From assembly GCA_006176705.1 (NCBI GenBank), contig QRFJ01003337.1:62001-126000 (forward strand): a stretch of 64,000 nt of DNA. The letters run 5' to 3'. Each line of letters opens with the position of its first letter. Positions within the stretch are counted from its first letter, which is position 1. The stretch comes from Cocos nucifera (taxonomy: Eukaryota > Streptophyta > Magnoliopsida > Arecales > Arecaceae). Positions 10,467-21,990 of this stretch are shown piece by piece. The position numbers and the translations under genes are program-made. The notes beneath the pieces are model-generated. The model searched no databases. It was not told the origin of the DNA and saw only the letters and a program-made list of their open reading frames with translations.

Positions 10467-12353
10467 TGATGCGTGCTAATTTATAGCTATGGCAAGTGCA
10501 CCAGTCGATCAAGTAATAAAGTGAATGAGTAGAGTATCATCCCTAGAGGATTGGAAAAATAAGTACTGAAAAGCTCTTTCCTATGCTTTATTTAGAAGAT
10601 CGATTTATGAGAATAAGAAATTAAAGAAAAAATAAAAAAATAATTAAAAGTTTTTAATTAAATAGAGAGAGTGTAAATTATTAGGGTTTTAAACTCAAGA
10701 GCAATGGATTACTAAGGCAATCGGTTCACCAACTCAGTCAATACAATATTCAGATTTTTAGATTAATTTTATTTCATGTGACGGTGGAGTCTCCTAATTT
10801 ATTCACTATCCTTTGGTCCAGGCATAGCAAAACTATTAATATTTATTAATTATCCTTTGGTCCAGGTGTAATTTAAATAAATATTAATGCATTAAGTTTT
10901 GTGAAACCCTCTAATTAAAATACGCTGCGTCCAAAGCGCACTAAAATTCCTGCATGCATATGAATTCTAATTTGATTCATAATACAAGGTATATAATCAA
11001 GAAGCATTAACATAGATGTACTTGGTCCGTAACATCTATGTTCATCAGATCAATTAGAAGATGGCCAGTAATCTAAAAGCATTAAGATCAGATTTATATA
11101 CTCCTCATGAATAAAATTTTAAAAATAAATCATACTGAATATTGCATCAAAAGAGTGGCTACACCTTAGCCTTAGTAAAAGAAAATTTAGTTCATGATAA
11201 CAAGTTCAAAAATAGTAAATAAAATAAAAAGCATAGAGAAATTAGACTGTTTGATTGCTGAAATTGATTATCCGTTGCTCTTGGCGTGGAAAACTTGGTG
11301 AAGAAGAAGATACTTCTTGATCGATGTCTTGATTGTCGAAAGAAATCAAAAATTCTTTTTTTTCTCTCATAAATCACTTTTCTCTTTCTACCTCTCTCCT
11401 CCCTTTTTCTTTTTCTTTTTTTTAATTTCTCTGACTCTCTCTCTTTTTCTCTTTTTCTCTCTTTTTCTCTAACTCTTTGACTTCTCCTTTTTTCTCTCTC
11501 TCTGACTTCTTTCTTTTTATGGCAACAGTAGGTTTTTATAGATCAAGTTCCCAAGTTTGATTTCCCAAAATTCTTTAGAAATTAGGTTTAAGACTCCCAA
11601 AACAACTCAAATTAGGATCTAGGTAATTCTGATCGTTGGATGTTGATCAAATGGTCCAAAAATCACTTAAAAATCCCTTAAAATAACCCAGATCAAGTCA
11701 GATTTCATGCCAGCCATTGGATCAATTGTTGGATTGAATTTGGGCCGTCCAATCATGCAGAAAGAAGGCTTTTGATCTTTAGTTTAACATCGGGATGAAT
11801 CTCAGCCATTGGATCTCGATCGGGAGCTGCGGATGCCGTTCATCAACGCTTTCTTTTCGACCGTCCGATCAAGTTTCAGTGAAAGACGTCCATTGGATTA
11901 GACAAAATTCCCAAATTATCCTCTGTAGACCATGCACGAGCCCGGTGTTGCATGGACCGCCGCGTTCTTCGACTAATTGGAGTGCGCTTCTTCATATGAA
12001 ATTCCCAAATTATCCTCCAGATGGTCCATCGTGCACCATAAAAAATGCTGACATCATCCTGACATCAGCATTGCATCGATCGATCGGTCTGTGGTCGAGC
12101 CGGGCGGTTTGCTGAGCCAATTTTCTAAATCGATTTGAACCAAACCGATTTTTTTTTTTTTTGAAATTCAATTTTGGGCTCGTTTGAAGTCCATTTTGCT
12201 TGAAATTTATTTCATCTGAATTAGAAAAATAAGATCTTCACATTGGTGGCCTTCTTTTCTACATAAAATTAATAAAAATATCAATTTTTAAAGAAATAAA
12301 TTAATTTATTTTATAATTTAATACTTTTATGAGTATATTTTTACCACTTATCA
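10467..12353 (-). repeat. 5' LTR of element A
   Basis: This is a 1,887 bp LTR bounded by TG and CA (plus-strand start TGATGCGTGC, end CACTTATCA). It ends next to the primer site. A TATA box is at 11531-11541, followed on the minus strand by a CT/GA-rich leader (11340-11520). The outer 0.7 kb matches 3181-3901. Confidence 0.9.
11531..11541 (-). promoter_or_regulatory. TATA box of element A LTR
   Basis: The minus strand reads CTATAAAAACC, in the same place in the LTR as CTATAAAAAGG in element D (36904-36914). It probably drives transcription leftward through gag and pol. Confidence 0.6.
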
Positions 12354-12357
12354 AAGA

Positions 12358-13796
12358 TGTGCTCCAAATTAAACTAATTAGAATATTTGTGATGAATATG
12401 CAATGTGTAGCAGCAGAATTAAAAGCAATGAGATAATATAAGTATGTAAAATAAATAAGAAAATAAACTAAGCAATCACACCACAAAAATAAAGAGATTT
12501 ATAGTGGTTCGAAGTAACCTGCTCCTACATCCACTCTCCAAGCTTTTCTTAAGAATTTTACTATAATCTATCCTTGATTATAGTGTGTTTATTTTTTTGG
12601 ACTCACAAACAAATCCAGTCGATTTTTCTAGGAGCACCAACAAAAATCTTACATTGTTAGTTTTTCGGGTTCACCAACAATCCAGTTGATTTTTTGGGCT
12701 CACCAACCAAAACCTACAAGGTCCAATTTCAGGCTTGGATAAGCCTAATCCCCAAGTTTCTTTTTCCCAAAAAAACTTATAAAGAAAACAAAAATACAAG
12801 AATGAAAGTTTGAGCTCAAAATGAAAATAGAGTTTAAACTCTTTAAATCCTGAAGAAGAAGCTGAAGGACTGCTCTTTTGATGCTTCACTTCACTTCATA
12901 TGATGCTTGAGAGGTCGTGCTAGATGTTGGAAAAGATATCTCTTAAAAGTCCTCTGATTTTACTACTTGGTTCCTCTCTTTTTTCTCTTCTTTTGATATG
13001 CAATGGAGCTCACTTAAATCTAAAAATGATTTTTCTCTTAATCCTACTTAGTCTTGCTTTTAAATTGATTCTCCATCTTTAAATACCCTTGGAGATGATT
13101 GGTGAGTGAGTTCTAGCTATTGGAAGCTCTGAAATAGCCATTGGAGATAAAAAATAGCTATTAGAAAGGTTGCAAAAACTAGCCATTAAAGGCTGTCAAA
13201 CTCCATCGAGCTGACTCAAATTTGACTTAGAACTGGCTCAGCTGATAGAGTTGGCTCGATTCTGTCTAGAGCTGGCTCGAACTATAGAATAGAAAAAATC
13301 AGTTTTTTTTATCACCCTGAGAGAGCTGGCTCGGATCCAAATTGAGTTGGCTTGAACAGCAGAATAGAAAAATATATTTTCTACCATCCTGAGAGAACTA
13401 GCTTGGATTAAAATAGAGTTGGCTTGGCTGTGTGCCAAATCAAAGTATCAATCCTGTTTCGTGCTAGAACTTGCTTTATTCTTGAGCAGATCAGCTCTAA
13501 ACTTTCCAACTTCATTTTTTTTCATTATTTGACCTTCCAAACTTGAATTTCTTAATCCTAAATCTTTCAAATGATATTTATTTCTTCCTCTTTCATTTTT
13601 TTTATGATGAGTCATCCAAATTTGTGAAATCTTCTTCTTTTAAGTGCTTTGGCTTGACATCTTGAGAGCATTTCTTCCAAAGATAATTTTTTCAGTATGA
13701 GTCTTTGAGAAATCTTATATTCAATCTTGAAATACATGATTAGTAATATTTTTACTCAATATTTTGTGATCATCAAAATCAATCATACGATCAACA
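12358..13796 (-). repeat. Copia-type LTR, probably solo or truncated (SIRE-like)
   Basis: The stretch begins TGTGCTCC and ends GATCAACA, so on the minus strand it reads TGTTGATC...GAGCACA with proper TG/CA ends, 1,439 bp. Downstream of the minus-strand start come imperfect repeats with GAGCTGGCTCG-type motifs (13220-13440) and a TATA-like GTATTTAAAG (13077-13086). This resembles LTRs of large copia elements (SIRE/Maximus type), but no coding part is attached, so the class is tentative. The flanks (AAGA left, GGAGG right) do not form a target duplication. It sits between element A and the broken end of E. Confidence 0.5.
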
Positions 13797-14512
13797 GGAG
13801 GATCTTTATTACTTTTCTTAGACACCAACTAAGTTGGCTAGATCAGTGAATGAAACCAATTAAATAACCATCTTCCTTTCTGATGTAGTATTTGAACCAC
13901 TTTTATAGATACCAACTGATCAACTAGACCCAACCTAGTTCAACTTTTGGGGTCACTTATCCTATTGAGCTCGAGTTTCTTAGGGTTGACATCTAGTTAA
14001 TTTTAATTTAGGGGCTTTGGTTAATGCAAATGCAGGATGATGATTTATGGGCTAAGGGAGGGTGATGAAATCCCCACCTTATGTTGTTTATGGGTTATAC
14101 CCTTAAGATATTTTATGAAAATATGCAATGTAAAAAGAAAGGATGTTTAACATAAGTAAAAAGCTTTTAAGATTTAATTAGTTTCTTTATTTTAGTTAAG
14201 TGTTATATGGTGTCTTTGTTTTTTTTTTTTTTTTATGTTATATTATTTTTAAGCAAGAAGGAATAAGAGGTAAGTTTTAAATTAGTTAATTAGATTTAAG
14301 GAGATTTAAAATATCTAACTAAATGGAAAGTAAATTATGTTAGGATTAAAAGGCAATTAAGTAGTTTACAAATAAGGTAAGAAATCAAATCTACTTTTGG
14401 AGTAGTAAATTATTTTAAATTATAAAAAGTAGTAAATCATAGGCTATAGGAAGCAGAAAATTTGTTTAAAGTAATCTAACTAAAAAGCAGTAAATCTACC
14501 ATATATGAAAAT
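13797..14512 (-). mobile_element. Leader fragment of element E, left of B
   Basis: AT-rich non-coding sequence that matches the leader of element F at about 56085-56700 in order and orientation (shared landmarks: TTAGACACCAACT, CCTATTGAGCTCGA). It is the part of E between the primer site and gag. It breaks off at 13797 before any gag sequence. At 14512 it is interrupted by element B and resumes at 27374. Confidence 0.7.
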
Positions 14513-15554
14513 TGTTGGTGCAGAATCTGGTTGATGCTGGATCAAGCTAAAGTTAAGAAAGAAGAGGTCATCATCGGTGACCTACGAAACAAAATTTTGT
14601 TTGGAGTTGGTGGTGGTGGCTCTGATAGAACCCTCCGACGATCAAGTAAGCTCTTCTAGCCAACAGAAATGGAGTGCTCAGGAAAGAATTCAGCAGAGTT
14701 ATGAAAAGGAGAAGAGAGCTTAGAAAAAATGTATCTGAAGGATCCCTTTTATAGGCAGAGCTTATAACAAACTTGAAAGTGACTGTCGTAACCATCGGAT
14801 AGTGGGTCGCTCGGAACCACATAGAGTTTGTTACAGAGAGTAGTGTCCATTATCGTGACGTGCCCATTCATTAGAATTTAATAGTCGAAGTTCGGAGGAA
14901 GCAGGCATTGGTTGGTGAAGAGCTTTGACATATATCAATTCTAGAGGAGTTTGAACTTCTCAAAGTTGTTTATGAATGAGTTGATTCTTGCTGTGTAGAG
15001 AGCTATAGATTAAAAGGGGTTTGATTGAAAGAAATCACCTAGAGGGAATATGACTAGAGGAGATCATCCAGAAGGAATGCTAGTTAAAATTTGGAAGTAA
15101 TCTGCTGGAAGAATTCGAATGGAGTTCAACTGATGGAGAAGTCCAGAAGGAGTCCGACTGATGGAGAAGTTTGACTGAAGAAAAAGTCTGGGAGGAGTTC
15201 GATCAAAGAAGAAGTTCGAAAGAAGTTCGACTGATGGAGAAGTCTGGCTGCAAGAGAAGTCCGAGAGGAGTTTGACTAATGAAAAAGTTTGGCTGAAAGA
15301 GAAGTTCGGGAGGAGTTCAGCTAAAGGAGAAGTCTGATTGTAGGAGAAGTTCAGGAGGAGTTCGGCTGATGGAGAAGTCTGGCTGAAAGAGAAGTTAGAG
15401 AGAAGTTCGGCTAAAGGAGAAGTCCGACTATAGGAGAAGTTCGGAAGGAGTTCGACTGACGAAGAAGTGATGATTGAAGCTCTTCTGCAATTATAAATTA
15501 TACTTGACTGAGCATTAGACCAAACTTCGATGGGAGCGGGGTTTACCCCCAACA
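14513..15554 (-). repeat. 3' LTR of element B
   Basis: 1,042 bp, bounded by TGTTGGTG and CCCAACA. It holds an internal run of imperfect ~55-60 bp units built on GAGAAGTCTG/GAGTTCGACTGATG (15110-15470) and a TATA-like CCTTTTATAGG (14746-14756). The other LTR is 1,115 bp; much of the length difference seems to come from the internal units. A long minus-strand frame over this LTR only reflects those units. Confidence 0.9.
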
Positions 15555-15570
15555 ATAGTCTTCCTACTTT
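15555..15570 (-). other. Polypurine tract of element B
   Basis: The minus strand reads GAAAGTAGGAAGACTA right before the 3' LTR start TGTTGGGGG. A purine-rich stretch in this position primes plus-strand synthesis. Confidence 0.65.
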
Positions 15571-15869
15571 CGAGTTCGAAATTCGAAGAAAGAAAGTAAA
15601 AAGGTGACTACCGAAGTTCTTTCCTGGATTCTATAATTATTGGAAAAAGCAAGGCATTTTGTTATCTTCCATATAGATGCTAGAGTCCCTTTAATGCGAT
15701 CCGACTCGAAGAGATGGATTTTCAAAATTTTCGTCGAAGCGCTGCTCGAGACATGATGCCATAAAGGCACCACCTATCGCCATTCTTTTGTCATGATGCT
15801 TGGGACATGCGTTGCACGAAGAACAGCTGAGGAAGATCTACAATCATGATGGTTTCGATCCACTTTCTG

Positions 15870-15879
15870 CTATTTAAAT
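15870..15879 (+). promoter_or_regulatory. TATA-like box upstream of the antisense gene in B
   Basis: CTATTTAAAT lies ~320 bases before the inferred ATG of the antisense gene (16198) and after a GC-richer stretch. It is followed by a pyrimidine-rich leader. A promoter here is an inference from position and base composition. Confidence 0.35.
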
Positions 15880-16197
15880 CATTTTTTGTTTCCTGGTTCT
15901 CATCTTCCTTCCATTCGAGAGTCCTGATTCCTTTTTCCTCCGGCTTTCATTTTTCTTTCACTCGAGAGTTCTAGTTTCTTCCTCCATCCTTCCTGGTTTT
16001 GGGTGTTCTTTTGCTTGGTCTTCATCATGCTCATCACCTCTTTATCCTTCTCGATCGACCTAGGTCAGTTCCACCATCCTTCTATTTAATTATTCTAGTA
16101 TCCTTCACTTCTTATTCTCTCGATTTTCCTTAAGGAGTTTTTCGCATCCTTTGCCTCTTAATTTTTGGAGATTTCTCTTGAATTTAGTTTGATCTAG

Positions 16198-19100
16198 ATG
16201 TCCTCCGAAACTTTCCAATCTGCTGGTTCCTGAAGTTCGTCCAGTCCAGCCTTTCTTGACCCCATCCCTGTTATAGTAGTTCGCACTGGAGACATGTCTC
16301 ATCAACCTTTCATGTTGGATACCATTCCTTGCGCCCTGACCCCGAACGATCTTTTCCTAATTAGAATTCAGTATGGGATCCCTTAGGAGTACGACCTTGA
16401 ACTTTCCACATCGAGTGACCGAGCGAGTTCTCCTCTAGCTGATCGATTCTGCCTGTATTTAGAAACTCTGCATGTCGGACTTTGACTTTTGCTCCCTTCT
16501 TTCATAGTTGCTCTTTTTCGATTTCTAAACATCTCCCTTGCCTCCGTAGCATCAAATTCTTTTAGATTTGTGATAGGATTTCTTTCCCTCTATCGTCTAG
16601 CCGAGGTCCATCCGATCGTTTCACTCTTTGAAACTTTTATACTTTCAAGCACCATCCTTCTGCGAAGGACTGATGGTAGTTCTCCCCCAGTTCGACAAGA
16701 AAGGGTTACTGAAAGGTGCTCCTTCTTTCATTCACAACTAGAAGGAAAAGTATATTTTTGTGCCCTATCTGACCTTGCTATTAGATCTTCCTCCTTGGGG
16801 TCACATTAGGAAGTCAATCCACCGAGCTCCTAGCTTAGATAGAGCCAACCTTGATTCCTCCTACAAAGTCAAAGTGTACCGAGCTCCTCTTCTTTCCGAT
16901 CTTCTGAAAGAACAGATCTTGTTTAACTTGGGTTTGAGTCCTCTTGACCCTATCAGTACATTTTTTATTTTTTGGATTCACTCAGTTTCACATTTATGTA
17001 CTGCCACTGATTGTGATCCCTTTTTTGTTGCAGAAATGGATACTGAAGCTGCCGCAATGCTTGCAAAGGGACTTTACACCCAGAAGAGGAAAGGAAAAGT
17101 GCTAGGTGGTAGTTTGAAGAGGGAGAAGGTCGGTGCATCAAGCTTCATGGCCCCTGCTATCACTGTTGCTGCTTCTGAGGTTGCCGCTAGTGCCGAGGTT
17201 CTTTCAACTGTCGAGGTCAGCACTGTTGATGTGGATTCCATGCCCTCTATGGCCCTGGGCCCTTCCAGTGGGGATCAAACTCCAAAGCTTCCTGCTAAGG
17301 GAGAGATGAGGGAAGGAAAGAAGAAAAAGAAAGCTGTCACAAAGACATGCCGTAAGGTTCACTTTAGTGATCCGAATGACAATAGCGATGAACGAGGAGA
17401 GGATCCTTTCGATGAGCCGGAGATCATTCGGGCTTTAACTGATAAATTTGCCATGCTGGAGGTGGTGGACCGCATGGCCGACCTTGAGCCACGGTAGCTC
17501 GTCTAGGGTTTTCTCGGAACCCTCCTCAAGGTGATGCTTCGTTGCCCAACTTCTTCTCTTATCTTCTACTTTTTCTTTCTTCTCTCTTCTCTCGTTCTTC
17601 TTCTTTTTCTTTCTTTTTATTTTAACATCGATCATTTATTGCAGTCGGATCATCAAATGCTCACCCACATCAAGAGGGTACACCATCTAGAGTCGAAGGC
17701 AGAGAAGGTCCAGGAGGATCTTCAAGATGAGGTCAGTCGCCTTCAGGAGAAGGTCGGCGAGATTGAGCATCTTGTAGAAGAGAAGATGGTAGAAATCGGA
17801 AGTCTCTAGGGTGCGCTTAAGATGGAGGAGTTCATCTTGGTCGGACTTAAGGCTGCACTATTCTGGAGGAGGAAAGGAAGAAAGAAGCTGAGATCAAAGT
17901 CGCCGAATTGAAAGCTCAGATGGCGAAGTTGATCTTAGAGGTGATGATCCGGGCTATGGAAGAGTTCAAGGCTTCTTTCGAAATGAAGAACCTAAATGTC
18001 GAGTTCGGCCAATAGGCGTTCATTAAAGATTTTGAGCTCTGCGAGGGTCGAGTTGCCCAAAAATTTCTCGAGCTTGACCTGAGTTTTTTGAAAGAAGAGG
18101 AGGCTGTTGATGGGAAAGCCGAACCATCCACTACTGCAGTCGACCCTTCTCCCACCAGAGTGATCATAGAACCTTTCGAACCTACTGTTGAGGAGTCCGA
18201 ACCCTCTGAACCACCAGCCAAACTTGCTCCTGAGTTCGCAGCTACTGCAGGAGCGTCGAGTTCCCCTACTGCTTTCCCTCCCGAGGTTGGAAGCTTTTAG
18301 TTATTGTATTTTCTTTTTATTTCATCCTGTACTTGAAAAAACCTTTATCAATGAAAGTAAGACTTCTTTTTATCAATAGATTAGAATTCCTTTCATATGT
18401 TGGATGCAGTGTCCCACCGATGTCGAGTCACTGCCTCAAGGAATTTCTTTATAATCGATAATTAAGAGTTTGAAGAGAAAAATTCATCACCTGAGGAAAA
18501 AACTGAAAAAGATAGAAGACGAACTCCAAAGATCTAGGAAAAATGCTTTGGAGGCAACGATTGACGTCACTCGCCTTCGCAAATTACACATGAAGGATTC
18601 CATGAGCTTCAGCATTAAGAAGGATAATTTTGAGAAGGAGTTAGTAGAGTTTAAGAAAAGCACCAGTAATAAGTCCTGGGTGTTAACCGTGAAGATTAGC
18701 TCTCTCGAAGTTGAACTTGATTCAGCAAAAGAGATAATTTGATTGTTGGAGGAGAGTTTATCATGGTCTTCTAATAAGTCGAGACACGATTGGGACTAGT
18801 CAAAATACTTTTTCGAGGTCCAGAGAAAGCTTCATGATGTTGAAGCTTGGCATGATAAGTATAGGACTGATTATAAGAAGAAAATGAGTAGGCTCAAAAG
18901 TAAACTCAAATCGACGAATGAAGAGGTGGCTCATCTTCGGAGGCAATTACACGATAATTAGCAGATCAGTGCTAATAAAGAGTCGGAGCGAGTTATTTTT
19001 TTTGAGGGAATCCTTCCGTGGTCTTTCATTTGCATACGAGAAGGATAAGGCTGAACTCCAACAGTCGAAGATCTAGATGGTATACGAGCATCAAGCTGTG

Positions 19101-19292
19101 AAGAACGCAGAGGCTGAGTCGGCAGTTCTGAGGAGGCAGTTGGAAGAATCCAAAGATAATTATCGACGAGCTGATAGGATGTATGTGGAGAGTCTGCTAA
19201 GGAAGAAAGAACTTAAGGAAGAGATAGTCAGTTTAAAGGAATCTTTGGTGATGGCCAGTAGCCCAAAGTCTGAGGGATCAGATCCTTCTTAG
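16198..19292 (+). pseudogene. Antisense extra gene of element B, Transposase_28-like domain, apparently spliced
   Basis: This plus-strand gene is antisense to B's gag-pol, between integrase and 3' LTR. From the ATG at 16198 one frame gives the domain known in Pfam as Transposase_28 ('putative gypsy type transposon'): ASSPLADRFCLYLETL, then LLPSFIVALFRFLNIS, then SNSFRFVIGFLSLYRLAEVHP. Three in-frame stops interrupt it (after SAGS, YGIP and HVGL) and a frameshift follows near 16690. Later exons encode LPPWGH, an Ala/Ser/Lys-rich part (17034-17530) and long Glu/Lys-rich coiled-coil segments (17645-18285 and 18410-19292). Candidate introns: 16956-17033, 17531-17644 and 18286-18409, each GT...AG with a pyrimidine-rich end. 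Extra antisense ORFs are known in Tat elements; the function is unknown. Confidence 0.75.
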
Positions 19293-19662
19293 AGCTTTGG
19301 CTTTTTTCTCCTCGCTTTTGTAATCGGTCTTATAGACCTTCATTTTATAACAATTCTCACTTTAATGAAGAAATACCTTCTTTAATTATTTTTTTGTTTC
19401 ATTTCTTTGCTTTTCTCCTTCATTTTGTCTTTTGCTGGAATAATCATCGAAAAGTAGCTTTTCTCCTATCTTTTCATGATCAGAGATCTTTATTTATATC
19501 AGGACGATGTTAGGATGATGTTATCTTTCCATTTTCAGCTTAGTTGATTTTTCTTGGTTCTTTTGTCAAGACGAAGTCCTTACTTATTCTTGATGAGGTT
19601 GGTTTTTGCTTTTGCCATGATGAGATTTTCCTCCCGTCTCAAGCAACCAAAGGTCTTTGATT
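19293..19662 (+). other. Non-coding stretch after the antisense gene of B
   Basis: There is no frame of note. The first ~100 bases resemble a 3' untranslated region (AATGAAGAAATA at 19362-19373 could act as a near-upstream poly(A) element). From 19500 the sequence grades into degenerate units like those of the array that follows. Confidence 0.45.
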
Positions 19663-20635
19663 TGCTCATATTAGGATGAGGTTCTCCTTCTGTTAACAGG
19701 ACTGTAGTGGCATGATAGGACCATTGATAGGTCTTCTCCTCTCCTCCTATTTTTAATAACTAGAGGTTTTTGGTTTGCTCATGTTAGAATGGGGTTCTCC
19801 TTCTGTTAACAGGGCTACAGTGGCACGATCGGACCGTTGATAGGTCTTCTCCTCTCCTCCTATTTTTAATAACTAGAGATCTTTGATTTGCTCATGTTAA
19901 GGCGAGGTCCTCCTCCTATTCCTAACATGACAGTAGGGGCATAAATGGGCCGTTGAATGGGCCTCTCTTCTCATCCCATCTTAAATTGATGAGGCCTTCG
20001 ACTTTGCTCAAGTTAGGATGAGGTTGTTCTCCTGTTCCTAACAAGACTATAGGGGCACAAATGGATCGTTGAATGGACCTCTCCCCTCATCCTATCTTAA
20101 ATTAACGAGGCCTTCAACTTTGCTCAAGTTATGACGAGGTTCTCTTTCTATTCCTAACAAGGCTGTAGGGGTACAAATAGGCCATTGAATGGGCCTCTCC
20201 CCTCCTCCTATCTTAAATAACCAGAGGTCTTCGACTTGCTCATGTTAGGGCAATGTTCTCTTTCTATCCCTATCATGACAATAGGGACATAAATGGGCCA
20301 TTGAATGGATCTCTCCCCTCCTCCTATCTTAAATAATTGGAGGTCTTAGACTTGCTCATGTTAGGATGAGGTTCTCCTTCTGTCCCTATCATGGCAATAG
20401 AGGCATAAATGGATCATTGAATGGATCCCTTTCCTCCTATCTTAAATAATCGAAGGTATTCAACTTGTTCATGTTAGGACGAGGTTCTCCTCTTGTCCCT
20501 ATCATGCAATAGGGGCACAAATGGGCCGTTGAATGGGCCTCTCCCTTCCTCCTATCTTAAATAATTAGAGATCTTCAATTTGCTCATGTTAGGATGAGGG
20601 TCTCCTCCTATTACTGACATGGCCACTTTTGATTG
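19663..20635. repeat. Tandem array of ~113-118 bp units in element B
   Basis: About eight and a half diverged units, each opening with a form of TTGCTCATGTTAGGATGAGG and carrying a form of AAATGGGCCGTTGAATGGGCC near the middle. Unit starts are near 19664, 19756, 19880, 20003, 20118, 20235, 20352, 20465 and 20579. The array lies between integrase and the antisense gene. Tandem repeats in this part are known for Tat-type elements and can seed satellite DNA. Confidence 0.85.
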
Positions 20636-20699
20636 CTTCTTTCTTATCATCACATAGTCTTTTCAACAAGAAACAATAATGTTGAAATGGAGGAGTTTT

Positions 20700-21990
20700 A
20701 TTGAAGGAACATTACTAGTAGTACATTCTCAAATTTTTTGAATTTCAAGGTCGTGAGAGTGTTGTTCCTCCGAGCTCCTTCAGATGATAAGTTCTGGGCC
20801 GGACAACCTCCTCTACTTCATACGGGCCTTCCTAATTTAGAGCAAGCTTTTCTTGATTCTAAGGTTGTGAAATAGCTGCTCGCCGAAGTACCAAGTCCCC
20901 CACTTTGAATATTATGTCTTTGACTTTTGAGTTGTAGTAGCGAGCTATTTTTTACTTGTAGGCTGCCATCCGAACTTGAGCTTTTTTTTCATTTTTCTTC
21001 CACCAAGTTGAGGTTAGCCCTTAGGTCTTGTGAGTTGCACTGCTCGTTGAATGCCACGACTTGTGCTGATGGGAGTTTAAGTTCTATCGGGATGACAACT
21101 TCAGTTTCGAAGGCCAAAGCGAATGGAGTTTCACCTGTTGGCAATCTTTGGATAGTTCGGTAAGCCCAGAGCATATGATAGAGTTCATCTATCTAAGTCT
21201 CTTTTGTCCTTTCAAGCCTTGCTTTGATACCTTGCAATAGAATTTTGTTAGTTACTTCGGCCTCTCCATTTGCCTGTGGGTGAGCCACTGATGTAAAATG
21301 ATGGAAGATATTTAGATCTTCACAGAATTCGATAAATCTCGCTCCAACAAATTATCATCCATTATCTATTATGAGGGTTCGAGGTAGGCCAAATCTGCAA
21401 ACAATCAACTTTCAGATGAAGTCCTGCATTTTCGCTTCAATTATTTTTGCTAGAGGTTCCACTTCAACCTACTTTGTAAAATAGTCTATTACCACTAAGA
21501 GGAACTTCCATTATCCGAATGCCATTGGAAAAGGTCCGAGTATATTCATTCACCATTGTGCAAATGGCCATGGGGCACTCAGGAGTGTAAGTTTGGAGGC
21601 TGGCTGTCTTTGAATGTTTGCATTTCTTTGAAAGCGATCATATTTTTTGACATATTTCATAGAATCATGGTACAAGGTTGGCCAATAGTAATCCTGCCGA
21701 AGTAGTCTTTGTGATAAAGATCTGGCCCCTATATGACTTTCGCAGATTTTCTCGTGTACTTTCCACAATACAAAATTAGCTTCTGAAGATCGAAGACATC
21801 TCAAGAGCGGTAAAGAATACGATCTTTTATATAGCTTGCCTTCATACAGAATATACCGAGAGGCTTGGTTTCTGAGTTGCTGAGCTTCTTTCAGATTATA
21901 AGGAAGAACTCCATCTTTAAGATAGGCGATTAGTAGATCAATCCAACACAGCTCATGGTCGATCTGCACTATAGATTACGGTTCCTCCAA
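20700..21990 (-). pseudogene. Integrase of element B (degenerate)
   Basis: The minus strand holds the zinc-finger part (HEKICESHIGARSL with YYWPTL and KKYDRFQ where CDRCQ is expected), so the first finger Cys is lost. Downstream are the core remnants, LWAYRTIQRLPTGETPFALAFETEVVIPIEL, and a C-terminal part with VGDLVLRR and NQEKLALN. Several stops and frame changes break it (for example between 21550 and 21174). Order after RNase H is normal. It ends next to the tandem array. It cannot make an active enzyme. Confidence 0.78.

Larger units (their letters stand above)
3181..12353 (-). mobile_element. Athila-type Ty3/gypsy retrotransposon, element A
   Basis: This is a nearly complete minus-strand element: 5' LTR (10467-12353), tRNA-Asp-like primer site, gag, protease, reverse transcriptase, RNase H, integrase, ~1 kb 3' non-coding region, polypurine tract and the outer part of the 3' LTR (3181-3901). 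Domain order PR-RT-RH-INT is that of Ty3/gypsy. The protease motif CDLGASINLMP and the RT motif FMDDF together with the primer site place it in the Athila group. At least five frameshifts break gag and pol, so it cannot encode its own proteins. I see no env-like ORF. The target duplication cannot be checked because the left end is in the gap; bases right of the element are AAGAT. Confidence 0.9.

Noticed and set aside
12358..13796. Complete copia element at this place
   Set aside because: No gag or pol remnant, no second LTR and no matching 5-bp flanks; only an LTR can be supported.
15064..15555. 163-codon minus-strand frame with Ser/Phe/Leu repeats (and a 182-codon one at 26821-27369)
   Set aside because: Lies wholly in the B LTRs and mirrors the internal ~55-60 bp units; no domain, and both LTRs give it with different lengths.
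19663..20635. CRISPR-like appearance of regularly spaced repeats
   Set aside because: Units are ~115 bp, adjacent, diverged along their whole length and inside a plant retroelement; there are no conserved short repeats with unique spacers.
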